A stretch of DNA of 51,909 nt from Victivallales bacterium. Its GTDB lineage: Bacteria; Verrucomicrobiota; Lentisphaeria; Victivallales; UBA1829. The translations under genes were made by a program, and so were the position numbers. Location: assembly GCA_016285345.1 (NCBI GenBank), contig JAEEQN010000019.1, positions 1 to 51,909 on the forward strand. Reading direction: 5' to 3'. Numbering within the stretch: position 1 is the first letter of the stretch; each line of letters opens with the position of its first letter. Of the stretch, positions 44,474-51,909 are shown piece after piece. The notes below the pieces were generated by a model. The model saw only the letters and a program-made list of their open reading frames with translations, ran no database searches and was not told the origin of the DNA.

Positions 44474-45748
44474 TCAGGGGATGTACGCGATCAGCGTGAT
44501 CTCGCTGTAGGTGATCCTGGGATTGCACTGGCAACGGCGCACCATGAACTTGTATTCCGGCACCCATTCGTGCAGCAGCGGAACGATCCCGAAGAACTCG
44601 TCCGGATTGTGGTAAATTGCGACCGTGATGAGCGGCTTGTCGCGTTTGATGATCTTCTCCGCGCCGCGGACCACGCGCAGACTCATGCCATTGACGTCGG
44701 CCTGAATCCATGCCACGCGCCCCGTCACGGACTTTTTCTGTTCGAAGACATCCAGACTCGCCACGGGCGCATCCGTCTTGCACGGCTTGCCCTCTTTGTC
44801 ACGGTCCGGCAAGACCACCCGGCCTATCTGGTCGCTGACGCAAATATTGTACATTTCCAGGTTTTTGAGGCCCGCGCGCGTCAAATTCTGCTGGAGGAAG
44901 ACCGTATTGGCCTGAGCCGGCTCGAACGCGTACATCTTCGCGGGCTTGTACTGGTTCATCACGATCAGGGACGCGCCGCAGAACGCGCCGCACTGGTAGA
45001 AAATGCCGCCCTCCAGGCGGTCCGTCACGGCTTTGTCGAGGAAGACCGCGCCGTGCCGGTAAAAGAACTGGGGCGGATCGAAATACGGATAGTTGCCGTT
45101 CGTAAGCTTCGCGTACTCGGGGAAACGTTTCACGTGCTCCTGCCAGTCCTTCCGTTCGGCCCCGGTCGTCATGCCCATCGGGTAATAGAACAGAATATTC
45201 CGGAATTCGGGCGAAGGAAACGCCCCGAGGCGCTTTATGCCCAGGCGCACGGCCTGCACGCTCGCCTCGTCGCAGAGCATCTCCTCCAGCGTTTTCAGCG
45301 CGTCGGGGTGCAGGAAGAGGTACGACCGGAACCACACCGTGTACTGGCAGAATTTCTCCGGCACGTGCATCAGCTGGAACCGCTCGAAAAGGTCTTCTTC
45401 GCGCGTCTTTTTGCGTTCCGGTTTCCCCTGCCCCGCGGCTGCCGCTCCGGCGACCGGATCGGAAGCGACGCCGGAAAGGGATTCCGCCTCGCGGTTGCGC
45501 GGCGTCACGGGCGGCACTTCTTTTTTCTTCGGCACGGGCGGCGGAGACGGGATCGTCCCGGCGGAAAGCTGCTGGTCGCCCAGCCCGAAATTATCCTCGA
45601 ATCCGGTCGCGGCTTCCGTTGCTCCGCCGAAATTGTCCGCGGCATCCTCGCCGAAATTGTTGGCGTCGGTTTCCGCGGCAGAGGTTTCCGTTACTTTATT
45701 TTCAGGTTGATTCTCCGCATTCAGGGCGGCTTGTTCTTCGTCTGTCAT
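44474..45748 (-). CDS. FkbM-family methyltransferase with acidic N-terminal extension
   Basis: 424 residues. The C-terminal ~190 match FkbM (Methyltransf_21): MYAFEPAQANTVFLQQNLTR, then NICVSDQIGRVVL, AWIQADVNGMSLRVVRGAEK and PLITVAIYHNPDEFFGIVPL. These enzymes O-methylate sugars or peptides in many pathways. Residues ~1-110 are low complexity and acidic, with repeated N/D-N-F-G motifs (NNFGEDAADNFGG, FEDNFGLGDQ), then Pro/Lys-rich. Residues ~115-230 form an unrecognised domain (LFERFQLMHVPEKF). The last gene of pyrK-pyrD-suhB-fkbM, 28 bases after suhB. Substrate unknown. Sometimes such enzymes methylate the O-antigen. Confidence 0.82.
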   Translation of the reverse strand: MTDEEQAALNAENQPENKVTETSAAETDANNFGEDAADNFGGATEAATGFEDNFGLGDQQLSAGTIPSPPPVPKKKEVPPVTPRNREAESLSGVASDPVAGAAAAGQGKPERKKTREEDLFERFQLMHVPEKFCQYTVWFRSYLFLHPDALKTLEEMLCDEASVQAVRLGIKRLGAFPSPEFRNILFYYPMGMTTGAERKDWQEHVKRFPEYAKLTNGNYPYFDPPQFFYRHGAVFLDKAVTDRLEGGIFYQCGAFCGASLIVMNQYKPAKMYAFEPAQANTVFLQQNLTRAGLKNLEMYNICVSDQIGRVVLPDRDKEGKPCKTDAPVASLDVFEQKKSVTGRVAWIQADVNGMSLRVVRGAEKIIKRDKPLITVAIYHNPDEFFGIVPLLHEWVPEYKFMVRRCQCNPRITYSEITLIAYIP

Positions 45749-45776
45749 AGTCAGTTCTCCGCTTCAAAAAAAAGGT

Positions 45777-46580
45777 TCAGGCCGGGGTCGGGTCGATGTG
45801 TCCGACCGCCGCATTGAAATGCTCCAGCATGACCGGCACGAGCGGTGCGTTCGTGCAGAGGATGCCTTCCGACGGCCAGTTCGTGCCGCCGTTCATATCG
45901 AGCACGGCCGCCCCGGCTTCGGACGCAATCAGCGCACCCGCCGCCACGTCGTATTCCTTCAGCGCGATCTCCCAGTACACGTCCACGCGGCCCGCCGCCA
46001 CGAAGCACAGGTCGAGCGCGGCCGAACCGCAGCGTTTGATGTCCTGGGCAATGGGAAACACGCGGTCGATGATCGGCATGTTGTTTTTCTTCAGTCCGGC
46101 ACGCAGGCAGGCGAATCCGGTCGCGACGACCGCCGAGGAAAGTTTGTCGCACCCGGACACATGGATCGGGCGTCCGTCCTCGAACGCCCCCTTGCCCCGT
46201 TCGGCCGAGAACATCATATTGAGGCGCGGCGCGAAAACGCAGCCCGCGATGGTCGTGCCGTTTTCCTTCAGCGCAATCGAGATGCAGAAGAACGGATGGC
46301 CGTGCACGAACGACTGCGTGCCGTCGATCGGGTCGACCACCCAGCAGAACGGCGACTCCTGATCGCGTTTGCCGTATTCCTCGCCGTACATGCCGTGCCC
46401 GGGAAAACGTTTTTTGACCTCGGCGGCTATCAGTGTCTCGACGGCCTTGTCGGCGGTGGACACGATATCCTTCGGCGTACCCTTGCAGGAAACGGCGTTC
46501 TCCTTGATATGGTTGAAGTATTTCATCGCCTCGGCTCCCGCGAGCCGCGCGATCTCCTGAATCTGCGTGATGTATTCCAT
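45777..46580 (-). CDS. suhB: inositol monophosphatase family protein
   Basis: 267 residues of the Mg-dependent, Li-sensitive phosphatase family. Metal-binding motifs: YGEEYGKRDQ (Glu-Glu), WVVDPIDGTQSFVHGHPFF, and EYDVAAGALIASEAGA. Dephosphorylates inositol-1-phosphate, other sugar phosphates or nucleotide-type substrates such as PAP. SuhB also acts in rRNA antitermination in E. coli; that role cannot be inferred here. Lies 21 bases after pyrD, so within the pyrimidine transcript. Confidence 0.9.
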   Translation of the reverse strand: MEYITQIQEIARLAGAEAMKYFNHIKENAVSCKGTPKDIVSTADKAVETLIAAEVKKRFPGHGMYGEEYGKRDQESPFCWVVDPIDGTQSFVHGHPFFCISIALKENGTTIAGCVFAPRLNMMFSAERGKGAFEDGRPIHVSGCDKLSSAVVATGFACLRAGLKKNNMPIIDRVFPIAQDIKRCGSAALDLCFVAAGRVDVYWEIALKEYDVAAGALIASEAGAAVLDMNGGTNWPSEGILCTNAPLVPVMLEHFNAAVGHIDPTPA

Positions 46581-46601
46581 GCTCTTCGAGTTCCTTTCCG
46601 T

Positions 46602-47525
46602 TCAGTCCAGCCGGACCTGCCCGACCAGCTCCGACACGGACGCGATCCCGTGCGAATCCAGGTAGGCTTCCAGTTCCTCGATCACGCGGAGCGGCGCGCG
46701 CGGATCGGCGAAGATGGCCGTTCCGACCGCTACGGCGGACGCTCCCGCGAGCAGGAACTCCACCGCGTCCAGGCCGTTCATGATGCCGCCCATGCCGATG
46801 ACCGGGATGGAGACGGCTTTCGAAGCCTCGTAGACGAGCTTGATCGCGACCGGCTTGACCGCGGGGCCGCTCATGCCGCCGGTCACGTTCGCGATCTTCG
46901 GACGGCGCGTCTCCACGTCGATCGCCATCGCCGGGATGGTGTTGATGAGGCTCAGAATGTCGCTGCCGGCGTCCTGAGCGGCGAGCGCGAAATCCGCGAT
47001 GCGCGACACGTTCGGGCTGAGCTTGGTGATGAGCGGGATGGCCGTTGCCTTGCGGACCGCGGCGACGACTCCGGCGAGCGCCTTCGGGTCGGTGCCGAAC
47101 GACAGTCCGCCCTCCTTCACATTGGGGCACGACACGTTGATCTCGAGCGCGGCGACGGCATCGCGTTCGGCTTCGAGGCGTTCGGCGACGTACGCGTAGT
47201 CCTCGGGCTTCTTGCCCCAGATGTTCACGATCACGGTCGCCTTCGTCTTCTTCAGGCGCGGCAGATAATGGTCCCCCGTCAGGAACGCATCGATGCCCGG
47301 TCCCTGCAGCCCGATAGCGTTCAGCATGCCGCCTGTCACTTCCGCCACGCGCGGCGTCGGGTTGCCGTGCGACGGCCACGGGGCGATGCCCTTCACGACG
47401 ACCGCGCCGAGCTTCTCGACCGGGAAAAAGTCCTCGTATTCCTCGCCGTATCCGAACGTGCCGGACGCGGTCATGACCGGGTTCTTCAGCGAGAGCGGAC
47501 CGAGTTTTACGTTCAGATCAGCCAC
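46602..47525 (-). CDS. pyrD: dihydroorotate dehydrogenase, class 1B catalytic subunit
   Basis: Oxidises dihydroorotate to orotate in pyrimidine synthesis; the class 1B enzyme passes electrons through PyrK to NAD. 307 residues. Signatures: LKNPVMTASGTFGYGEEYED, EINVSCPNVKEGGLSFGTDP with the catalytic Cys, PLITKLSPNVSRIADFA, GGMSGPAVKPVAIKLVYEA and MGGIMNGLDAVEFLLAGASA. Overlaps the end of pyrK by eight bases, so translationally coupled, fitting a heterotetramer. Confidence 0.97.
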   Translation of the reverse strand: MADLNVKLGPLSLKNPVMTASGTFGYGEEYEDFFPVEKLGAVVVKGIAPWPSHGNPTPRVAEVTGGMLNAIGLQGPGIDAFLTGDHYLPRLKKTKATVIVNIWGKKPEDYAYVAERLEAERDAVAALEINVSCPNVKEGGLSFGTDPKALAGVVAAVRKATAIPLITKLSPNVSRIADFALAAQDAGSDILSLINTIPAMAIDVETRRPKIANVTGGMSGPAVKPVAIKLVYEASKAVSIPVIGMGGIMNGLDAVEFLLAGASAVAVGTAIFADPRAPLRVIEELEAYLDSHGIASVSELVGQVRLD

Positions 47526-48306
47526 AGTACACCTCCTCGGCGGGGTAGACCACGCCTTCCTTGCAGCTGCGCGAATACCGCCAGCCGTCCGGTGAACTCC
47601 TGTCCACGACCTTGATGACGCAGGCGAAACACGCCCCCACGCCGCATCCCATGCGCTGGTCCATGCTGACCTCGCACTTCAGTCCGAGCTTCGCGGTTGT
47701 TTTCGCGAGCGCGTACAGCATCGGCGCGGGACCGCAGCCGTACACCATCGTGCCCGCCGGGAACTCGTCTTTTTTCGCCTCCATCAGCTCCGTCACGAAC
47801 CCCTTGAACCCGCTCGAACCGTCGTTCGTGGCGGTCTCCACGCGCCAGCCGAGCGCCTTGTATTCGTCGACCAGGATGAAGTCGGATTCCGTGCGTGCGC
47901 CGAGGAACAGGATGCCCGGGCGCGGCGACTTTTTCGCCAGAAACAGCGTCGAGGCGGAACCGTAGCCGCCCGCCGCGATCACGGGGAATGTCTTTCCATC
48001 GGGCATAGTGTAGCTCGTGCCGAGCGGGCCGAGGATCTTACAGGATTCGCCCGGCTTCATCCGCGCCAGGCGCTCCGTTCCCGCTCCGACCACCTTGAAC
48101 ACCAGTGTCAGCTCGCCCGTCGCCGCGTCCGCGTCGCAGATGCTGAACGGACGACGCAGGATATGGTCGAGCGCCTCGCCGATGCGGACATGCACAAACT
48201 GGCCCGGTTTCGCCCCGGCGGCCACGTGCGGCGCGAGAAACACGATCCGGTGGTACGCGCCGTGCAGGACGCCGCACCGGAGGATCGTACACGGAAAATC
48301 ATTCAT
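47518..48306 (-). CDS. pyrK: dihydroorotate dehydrogenase electron-transfer subunit
   Basis: FAD and 2Fe-2S subunit of class 1B dihydroorotate dehydrogenase, transferring electrons from PyrD to NAD. 262 residues. FAD site: RRPFSICDADAATGELTLVF. NAD domain: VIAAGGYGSASTLFLAKKSP and YGCGPAPMLYAL. The 2Fe-2S cysteines are in MGCGVGACFACVIKV and SRSCKEG. First gene of the unit with pyrD, suhB and fkbM; promoter at 48388-48416. Confidence 0.96.
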   Translation of the reverse strand: MNDFPCTILRCGVLHGAYHRIVFLAPHVAAGAKPGQFVHVRIGEALDHILRRPFSICDADAATGELTLVFKVVGAGTERLARMKPGESCKILGPLGTSYTMPDGKTFPVIAAGGYGSASTLFLAKKSPRPGILFLGARTESDFILVDEYKALGWRVETATNDGSSGFKGFVTELMEAKKDEFPAGTMVYGCGPAPMLYALAKTTAKLGLKCEVSMDQRMGCGVGACFACVIKVVDRSSPDGWRYSRSCKEGVVYPAEEVYCG

Positions 48307-48387
48307 AAAACATGCAGTCTCCTGTCCGGCAGTCCATTTTCATGCCGCCGGACCATAGTTTTGTTTTTATCTTGAAAACGCGCGTTT

Positions 48388-48416
48388 AATATACAGCCTC
48401 GCGCGTAAAAGGTCAA
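48388..48416 (-). promoter_or_regulatory. promoter of the pyrK-pyrD-suhB-fkbM operon
   Basis: Minus strand TTGACC, 17 bp, TGTATATT; about 75 bases before the pyrK ATG. Confidence 0.75.
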
Positions 48417-48561
48417 GGGCATTCCCGCATTTTCCCGGCATCCCTGATTTCGCCTCGTTCAAGCTTCCTGCCAGCGGCAGAAAGTCCGTACAAAAACCGG
48501 ATGGCCAGAAAACGCTGATTATACACAATGCATTTTTTCTCTGTTTTTTGAAAATGACAGC

Positions 48562-48590
48562 TTGCATTTTGTGTTTCAGGATGATATATT
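48562..48590 (+). promoter_or_regulatory. promoter of the AIDA-repeat gene
   Basis: TTGCAT, 17 bp, TATATT. Confidence 0.65.
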
Positions 48591-48856
48591 ATGGAAATTT
48601 TAAGAAACCGTGCTTTTCTGAACAGGACAAAGACCATGACGCCTTCCGGGACATGCAGCCAGTTTCCGATACCGACGTGTTTTGACACGGCGGGGGTACA
48701 TGCGTATTCAGGAAGCAGGCAGGCGGGCAGGCTCGAATTTGTTTCAGAAGTTTCGCTTTCTTCAGGCCGGATCATTTTCCGGCAGCGGAATCCCCTATCG
48801 TTTTTTTCAACAATCACATATTAACCACATAATCCAGAAAAGGATGCCCAACAAAA

Positions 48857-51800
48857 ATGGCAGTCTACAACATTACAAGCGGCGTCGTCAGCACCGGCAA
48901 AACCCTGAACAACTCCGACATCATGTACATCATGTCCAGCGGTCGGGCGAACAGCACCACTGTCAATTCCGGCGGCCAGATCATCGTTTCCTCGGCCGGC
49001 TACGCATTCGTCGGCACGGTCAAAACCGGCGGCAAGGCCTGGGTCAACACCGGCGGTTCGGCGAACAGCGTTACGGTCCTCGGCGGCGAAATGCATGTCA
49101 GCGGACCGAAAGCTTCCGCGCGTTACACCACGGTCAGTTCCGGCGGCCAACTATGGGTTTCCTCCAACGGCGTTTTGGAAGACAGTTATGTCAAGAACGG
49201 CGGCTCGGTTTTCGTCAGGAATAAAGGTTCGGCTGTGAGCGTTTATGTCAGTTCCGGCGGCAAACTCGACGTTTACGAAAGCGGCACTGCGACCCGTGCG
49301 TCGGCTTTTGCGGGCGGCAGTGTTTTCATCCGCTCCGGGGGCATAGCGAGCAGCGCCATGGTCGTCGGCGGCAACTTCGACGTCATGTCCCTCGGCTGGG
49401 CGGACAACACCACCGTGAGCAACGGCAAGTTCAACGTTTACTCCGGAGGCATAGCGGACAACGTCAAGGTCGCCGGCGGCGAAGCGAACGTTTTCGCCGC
49501 CGGTGTTGCGAACGGCGTCATGGTCTATTCCAAAGGCGTCTTCAATGTTTCCTCCGGCGGCTGGGCGACGAAGCTTTACGCCAGCGGCGGTTCTACGAAT
49601 GTCATCTACGGCGGTTCCGTGAGCAGCGCGAACATCAAAGACGGCGCGGAATTCATCGTCGAAGGCAGGGCGTATGAGGTCGCCCTTGACCTCGGAAAGC
49701 TTACCGTTACCGGCTACGGATCGGCGAACACAGTCTACGTCTACGGCGGCACTATCTACAACAAAGGCAACGTATACTATGCTCAAGTCCGTTCCAACGG
49801 CAACTTCATCGTTTCATCGGGCGGCGTGGCGAACAGCACCACGCTCGACGGCGGGAACACCTATGCCAGACTCAATGTTTCATCCGGCGGCACGGCGAAC
49901 AACACCACGGTCAACTATGGCGGCCAGTTCTTTGTTTCCTCCGGCGGCACGGCGTACTCCACCACGGTCAGTTCCGGCGGCACCGCGTTCCTCAGCTCCG
50001 GCGCATCCGTGACCGGAACCAACAAACTCTACGAAGGCGGTTCCATGCTGGTCTATTCCGGCGTCTCGCTCGGCGCGACGATCTCCGGCGGCAACCTGTA
50101 CGCGTTCGACGGCGCGAAGGTGAAATACGTCGACGTTTCATCGGGCGGACTCCTGGATCTCCGGTCCGGCGCTTCCGCGAGCGGGACCACAGTCTATTCC
50201 GGCGGCAAATTCCTGCTCGGCGGCAGCGCGACCGCGACCGGGGTCAGTTCCGGCGGCAGCATGCTCGTCTCCTCCGATGCTTCCGCGAACATCGTCAGCG
50301 TCTTCTCCGGCGGCACACTCACGCTCTCCGGCGCGGCAAAAGCCGTCACGCTCTACGGCGGCAAAATGGTGGTCAGGAACGGCAACGCGAGCAATACAGT
50401 CGTCTCCGGCGGCGCGCTTGTGATGAGCGGCGGCACCGCGACGGTCACCTATTTCTCAGGGGCCGAGGCCTCTCCCGCCACATTCACCGTTTCGTCCGGA
50501 CTGGCGGTCTCCACTACGATGACCTATGCCGCAATGGGGTTGACCTCGGGCACCGAGGCGTCCCACACCACGCTCAACGACAAGGGAAGTCTAATTGTTC
50601 AATCCGGCGGCACGGCGCACTACACCACGGTCAATTCCGGCGGCCTGGCCATGTTCCACGGCTTTGCGGACGAGACGACGGTCAATTCCGGCGGCAGCGT
50701 CATTTTCTACGAAAGCGGTCTTGCGAACAGCGTCACGATCAACAGCAGGGGCCGTGTCGCCATCGAATCCGACGGCACGGTGTATTCCGCTTACATCGGA
50801 AGCGACGGCATGCTCGAGGTCAACGACGGCGGCGAGCTGCTCCTCGTCAGCGTCTCCTCCGGCGGCTGGCTTTTTGTCAACAGCGGCGGTTCCGCATCCG
50901 GCATCGTAATGAACGATGGGGGGAACATGATGGTCAGTTCCGGCGGCACGGCGAATTTCTTGATGGCCTATGAGAACGACAGTATAGCGATCCTCGGCGG
51001 GTACACGAGCAAGGGGTATCTCGGATCCGGTACTTCGGCCGGGATCACCGGATTCGGGACGCAGAACGGCGTCATGGACGATTTCGGGATCGGTACCGAC
51101 GCGCTCGTCGACGTTTTCTCCGGCGGCATAGCGAGCGGGGTCACGGTCAGCGGCGGCTGGATCAGGATCTTCAGCGGCGGCATGATGGGCAGCAGCGTCG
51201 TGTCCTCGGGCGGTCAGATCACGGTTGAAGAAGACGGCACGGCGAACGAGATCAAGATCAAAGTCGGCGGTTCCGTCTTCATCCACGGCACGATGAACGA
51301 TACCGACATCAGGGACGGCGCGATCGCGACTGTGCTCAGCGGCGGCGTCATGAACGGCGGATCCGTGGCATCCAACGGCAGCATCAACATCTCTTCCGGC
51401 GGCCGGATCACCGGCGGCTGGACCCTCACGCCCGGAGCCTTCGTAATTGCGGATGCGGGCGGCGTGGTCGACTTCGACATCACAGCGGCCCCGGCGGAAT
51501 GCCCGGCTCTGATCAGCAACCTCAGCGCCGTCGGCGGAACGCCGGACTACACGCTCACGACCTCCGCGTGGCAGACGTACGGCACCTACACGCTGGCTGA
51601 AAACGCGTACGGATTCGACGGCGTGATCTCGGTCGTCGACGAAAGCGGCGTCGTGTATGGATCGCTCACCCTGAACCAGTACGCGTATGTAGGCGATCTG
51701 GAATACTCGTTGTCGCTATACGACGGTACGCTCGCAGTCCAGGTGAGCAGCGTTTCCCCCGGCCCGGGACCCGGCCCGGGACCCGGCCCCGAACCGGGAC

Positions 51801-51909
51801 CGGCGTACATCGCGAAGGGCGACCGCGACGGGAACGGCACCTCCGACGTCATGTTCGTCTGGACCGGCAACAACTATTCGCACGGCTACTGGATGAACGG
51901 CAAGGACGA
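48857..51909 (+). CDS. giant AIDA-repeat surface protein, 3'-truncated by the window
   Basis: Open for 1017 codons and continuing past the window. Starts MAVYNITSGVVSTGKTLNN with no hydrophobic signal, then about 40 or more ~18-22 residue AIDA-type repeats (pattern NTTVSSGGTLFVSSGGTA; VSSGGTANNTTVNYGGQFF is typical). These are parallel beta-helix passenger repeats, as in adhesins and autotransporters. Near residue 880 the repeats stop and a non-repeat Thr/Tyr-rich region follows. A Pro-Gly linker (about 51760-51800) leads to AKGDRDGNGTSDVMFVWTGN, an FG-GAP-like calcium-binding unit, then the window ends. The ATG at 48857 is chosen because the repeats begin there; AAAAGGA is 13-14 bases upstream, longer than usual. 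The third codon positions are less GC than other genes here, from repeat structure. Family size in this genome cannot be judged from one window. Confidence 0.88.
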   Translation, partial: MAVYNITSGVVSTGKTLNNSDIMYIMSSGRANSTTVNSGGQIIVSSAGYAFVGTVKTGGKAWVNTGGSANSVTVLGGEMHVSGPKASARYTTVSSGGQLWVSSNGVLEDSYVKNGGSVFVRNKGSAVSVYVSSGGKLDVYESGTATRASAFAGGSVFIRSGGIASSAMVVGGNFDVMSLGWADNTTVSNGKFNVYSGGIADNVKVAGGEANVFAAGVANGVMVYSKGVFNVSSGGWATKLYASGGSTNVIYGGSVSSANIKDGAEFIVEGRAYEVALDLGKLTVTGYGSANTVYVYGGTIYNKGNVYYAQVRSNGNFIVSSGGVANSTTLDGGNTYARLNVSSGGTANNTTVNYGGQFFVSSGGTAYSTTVSSGGTAFLSSGASVTGTNKLYEGGSMLVYSGVSLGATISGGNLYAFDGAKVKYVDVSSGGLLDLRSGASASGTTVYSGGKFLLGGSATATGVSSGGSMLVSSDASANIVSVFSGGTLTLSGAAKAVTLYGGKMVVRNGNASNTVVSGGALVMSGGTATVTYFSGAEASPATFTVSSGLAVSTTMTYAAMGLTSGTEASHTTLNDKGSLIVQSGGTAHYTTVNSGGLAMFHGFADETTVNSGGSVIFYESGLANSVTINSRGRVAIESDGTVYSAYIGSDGMLEVNDGGELLLVSVSSGGWLFVNSGGSASGIVMNDGGNMMVSSGGTANFLMAYENDSIAILGGYTSKGYLGSGTSAGITGFGTQNGVMDDFGIGTDALVDVFSGGIASGVTVSGGWIRIFSGGMMGSSVVSSGGQITVEEDGTANEIKIKVGGSVFIHGTMNDTDIRDGAIATVLSGGVMNGGSVASNGSINISSGGRITGGWTLTPGAFVIADAGGVVDFDITAAPAECPALISNLSAVGGTPDYTLTTSAWQTYGTYTLAENAYGFDGVISVVDESGVVYGSLTLNQYAYVGDLEYSLSLYDGTLAVQVSSVSPGPGPGPGPGPEPGPAYIAKGDRDGNGTSDVMFVWTGNNYSHGYWMNGKD

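Larger units (their letters stand above)
48307..48856. other. divergent intergenic region and long leader before the AIDA-repeat gene
   Basis: 550 bases. It holds the pyrK promoter, the plus-strand promoter at 48562-48590 and a leader of about 260 bases to the AIDA start codon. In the leader a GCCGGA/TCCGGC hairpin (48766-48783) is followed by seven T at 48801. A 62-codon open frame (ATG at 48636, with AGGAC nine bases upstream) could be a leader peptide, but nothing else supports it. Confidence 0.45.

Noticed and set aside
42498-44783. Long minus-strand open frame opposite the alpha-galactosidase gene
   Set aside because: No recognisable domain; opposite a clear GH27 enzyme and spanning its terminator.
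48591-48824. Open frame of 77 codons before the AIDA gene
   Set aside because: Its first ATG lies within the predicted promoter's transcription start area and the sequence shows no domain; only the shorter frame from 48636 could be a leader peptide, unproven.
48857-51500. CRISPR-like or tandem-repeat array
   Set aside because: The regular repeats are protein-coding AIDA units of varying length with diverged codons; no conserved direct repeats with spacers.
49151-51519. Open frames on the minus strand across the AIDA gene
   Set aside because: They are the reverse reading of repetitive coding sequence.

Overview
The window looks like a chromosomal segment from a Gram-negative member of the PVC superphylum, most probably a Lentisphaerae/Victivallis-type bacterium (inference, no search was run). 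Three things support this. Lipid A genes (lpxA, lpxK) imply an outer membrane. A Minf_1886-type protein, a family I associate with Planctomycetes and Verrucomicrobia, is present. The right edge carries an AIDA-repeat giant of the kind I know from Victivallis. Coding DNA is GC-rich and codons end mostly in G or C. Intergenic regions are AT-rich and carry very regular promoters (TTGNNN, 15-17 bp, often TGTATATT).

Layout. 1-2.9 kb: 3' part of gpmI, a free-standing 5'-3' exonuclease (FEN type) and yggS, facing a secreted ankyrin protein (3.1-5.3 kb). 5.9-9.6 kb: rhaM and an exported GH2 beta-galactosidase. 9.7-15.6 kb: a YgiQ-type radical SAM protein diverging from a three-gene group (membrane/TPR-like protein, Minf_1886 protein, M16 peptidase). 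15.8-20.6 kb: LysM lipoprotein, a spermidine-synthase-like membrane protein, a methyltransferase, a 35-residue basic protein and lpxA. 20.8-24.0 kb: BspA-like leucine-rich protein, Sel1-type lipoprotein and a pilin-like protein, the last two sharing a duplicated leader. 24.1-26.6 kb (minus): rpsP-khpA-trmD-rplS-rnhB. 26.8-29.6 kb (minus): paired half-size chromate transporters, an amidohydrolase, tRNA-Glu(UUC) and a DUF2062 protein. 29.7-35.7 kb: an Na/Pi cotransporter-PhoU fusion with a lipoprotein front, diverging from a WecA/MraY-like fusion protein and lpxK. 35.9-44.3 kb: ppdK, a TIM-barrel sugar isomerase, a dolichol-kinase-like membrane protein, PIN-PhoH and a GH27 alpha-galactosidase. 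44.5-48.3 kb (minus): pyrK-pyrD-suhB-fkbM. 48.9 kb to the edge: an AIDA-repeat protein, open at the right.

The genes mix housekeeping functions (glycolysis, translation, pyrimidine and lipid A synthesis) with extracellular glycan use (GH2, GH27, rhamnose mutarotase) and envelope proteins. There is no phage, integrase, CRISPR or recognisable defence system. The most unusual signal is a family of four short three-hairpin elements, each placed at a gene's 3' end in the same orientation as that gene. In two copies the element supplies the stop codon, and one copy keeps the third hairpin with a different sequence. Second is a 58-bp leader duplicated in front of two adjacent minus-strand genes, containing a possible anti-Shine-Dalgarno sequence.
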